Source of the DNA: Methanobacterium sp. UBA294
GTDB lineage: Archaea > Methanobacteriota > Methanobacteria > Methanobacteriales > Methanobacteriaceae
DNA: 64,000 nucleotides
Assembly (NCBI GenBank): GCA_002494495.1
Contig: DACB01000007.1
Span: 156,501 to 220,500, forward strand
Reading direction: 5' to 3'
How positions within the stretch are numbered: position 1 is the first letter of the stretch; each line of letters opens with the position of its first letter. Positions 62,920 through 64,000 of the stretch are shown one piece after another. The translations under genes were made by a program, and so were the position numbers. The notes below the pieces were generated by a model, which saw only the letters and a program-made list of their open reading frames with translations, did not search any database and was not told where the DNA came from.

Positions 62920-64000
62920 TTATTTTAAAATATCTGATAACTTTAACTCAATATCTGGAGCATTATTCCTGTACATGAATCCAGAATCAATAACATCCCT
63001 TATTTTTTGGGCTATTACCTTACCAATACCATCAACACTGGTTAATTCTTCTTTCGATGCATTAATCACTCCCTTCACACTCCTGAATTTTTCTAAGAGT
63101 TTACGGGCAGTAACTGGCCCAACGTTGGGGAGTGATTCTATGATGAATATTTGTTGTTCCTGGAGGCTTAAGGGTTTTTTTTCAGTACGTAGTGGCATGT
63201 CCCTAGGACCTTTTTTTAATTCTCGGATAGCTAAGCGGTATATCATCGCTGCAGTATCTTCTGGAGAACGAGTTGGTAGAATAGGGATTTTAAAATCAAC
63301 AGCCAAGCTAGCTAACGCCCCGCGAACTGCATTAGGGTGTAAACCACCTGAATAAATGCTTTCACCCTCTATTATTATGATGGGTGAGCTGAATTGATCA
63401 ACCAGATCCTTAGCTTGTTTATACAATCGTTTATCTATTATGGAACCGGTAAAATCATGTGCACTCTTACGTTCCACACCTATATTATCTGAAATTTGAT
63501 AATCTGCCACTGTAAGTGTGGATGTTCTGATTTGAACACCCAGATTGCTTAACTCTCGGACAACACCTGATTTAGCTTCCCTATGGTCGACGTGGACTAC
63601 TGGTTTTTCCATGGTGGTTTCAGTTTCTGTAGCAGGGTTATCTTCATCATTAAGATTATCTTTTTCAATGGAAATTTTCGTTTGGGATCCATCAGTGGAA
63701 ATTTCATTTTGGGGAAAGTCTTTGATGAGCTGATTTTTCATTCTCTGTTCCTTATTTATGCTGGTCCAATAGTAACTCTCATCACGTGTGCCTTTTGTTA
63801 TTAAAACCGTCATATGACCCTGTGTTTTCCTCCCTGTTCTGCCTCTCCGCTGGATCATCCTTATCTCTGATGGCACCGGTTCATAAAGGATAACTTGGTC
63901 TACGGATGGTATATCAATCCCTTCCTCTGCTACGCTGGTGGATATCAGCACCTGATAAAGTCCCTTGCGGAAATTCTTGATTATCTGTTTCTGTTCTTTT
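62920..64000 (-). CDS. hef: Hef helicase/nuclease, C-terminal part (gene runs off the window)
   Basis: The open frame continues through the last base, so the start and most helicase motifs are outside; 359 residues are visible. Helicase motif V/VI remains (STSVAEEGIDIP, IQRRGRTGR). After an acidic linker comes the XPF/ERCC4 nuclease domain (VHVDHREAKSGVV, then IGVERKSAHDF with the ERK-x3-D core) and tandem helix-hairpin-helix motifs (LPNVGPVTARKLLEKF, TSVDGIGKVIAQKI). Hef processes stalled replication forks and branched DNA in euryarchaea. The nuclease core looks intact. Confidence 0.95.
   Translation of the reverse strand, partial: KEQKQIIKNFRKGLYQVLISTSVAEEGIDIPSVDQVILYEPVPSEIRMIQRRGRTGRKTQGHMTVLITKGTRDESYYWTSINKEQRMKNQLIKDFPQNEISTDGSQTKISIEKDNLNDEDNPATETETTMEKPVVHVDHREAKSGVVRELSNLGVQIRTSTLTVADYQISDNIGVERKSAHDFTGSIIDKRLYKQAKDLVDQFSSPIIIIEGESIYSGGLHPNAVRGALASLAVDFKIPILPTRSPEDTAAMIYRLAIRELKKGPRDMPLRTEKKPLSLQEQQIFIIESLPNVGPVTARKLLEKFRSVKGVINASKEELTSVDGIGKVIAQKIRDVIDSGFMYRNNAPDIELKLSDILK

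Overview
The window comes from a hydrogenotrophic methanogen of the order Methanobacteriales, most likely a mesophilic Methanobacterium-like organism. The evidence is a heterodisulfide reductase subunit HdrA, archaeal Orc1/Cdc6, the DP1 subunit of DNA polymerase D, an archaeal-type SAM synthetase, Hef helicase/nuclease, several cobalamin genes, AT-rich intergenic DNA with TATA boxes, and Shine-Dalgarno sites of the AGGTGA/GGAGG type.

Region 1 (1-12.6 kb) is core metabolism and translation: hdrA (start just outside the window), glyA followed by a ferredoxin-flavoprotein of the dihydromethanopterin reductase/archaeoflavoprotein type, two small conserved proteins, SAM synthetase, ileS, purL and a polyprenol kinase-like membrane protein. 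Region 2 (12.6-18 kb) holds two ABC export modules on the minus strand: a MacB/LolD-like pair with an attached ABC-2 permease, and a NatA/NatB-like pair. Region 3 (18-25.7 kb) contains a metallophosphoesterase, moeA, a site-2 protease, a TPR protein, an NADH oxidase/CoA-disulfide reductase-like flavoprotein, an MsvR-like HTH-V4R regulator with two operator-like repeats at its own promoter, and cbiL.

Region 4 (25.8-34 kb) holds an XPD-like helicase, a 1762-residue DUF4011/SF1 helicase/nuclease/DUF3320 protein, a decayed carboxymuconolactone decarboxylase-type gene, a tRNA-Arg(TCG) and about 770 bases without a convincing gene. Region 5 (34-39.7 kb) is a DNA base-repair operon plus small proteins. 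Its first gene, tag, has an in-frame amber codon ahead of its last zinc ligands. Region 6 (39.9-43.5 kb) is argD, lysA and dapF. Region 7 (43.5-50.2 kb) is a minus-strand trehalose cluster: a GalT-like enzyme, OtsB, a sugar nucleotidyltransferase, a divergent phosphohexomutase and OtsA.

Region 8 (50.4-64 kb) surrounds the replication origin. It has cobalamin genes (cbiH with a Cys-rich tail, cbiG, cbiB), DP1, a class II aldolase that lacks any ATG/GTG/TTG at its apparent start, and UPF0147 and DUF2299 proteins. A 400-base intergenic array of seven origin recognition boxes in two inverted groups follows, then orc1/cdc6, pyrB, trmI and the C-terminal part of hef.

The observations most worth following are the amber codon in tag, the apparent AUU start of the aldolase, the MsvR-type operators with an adjacent structured-RNA candidate, the ORB array at oriC, the five-gene trehalose cluster with its unusual mutase, and the large helicase/nuclease whose nuclease motif appears altered. 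I found no CRISPR array, insertion sequence or prophage. No computation was run: family assignments come from motifs read by eye, and family comparisons are from memory.
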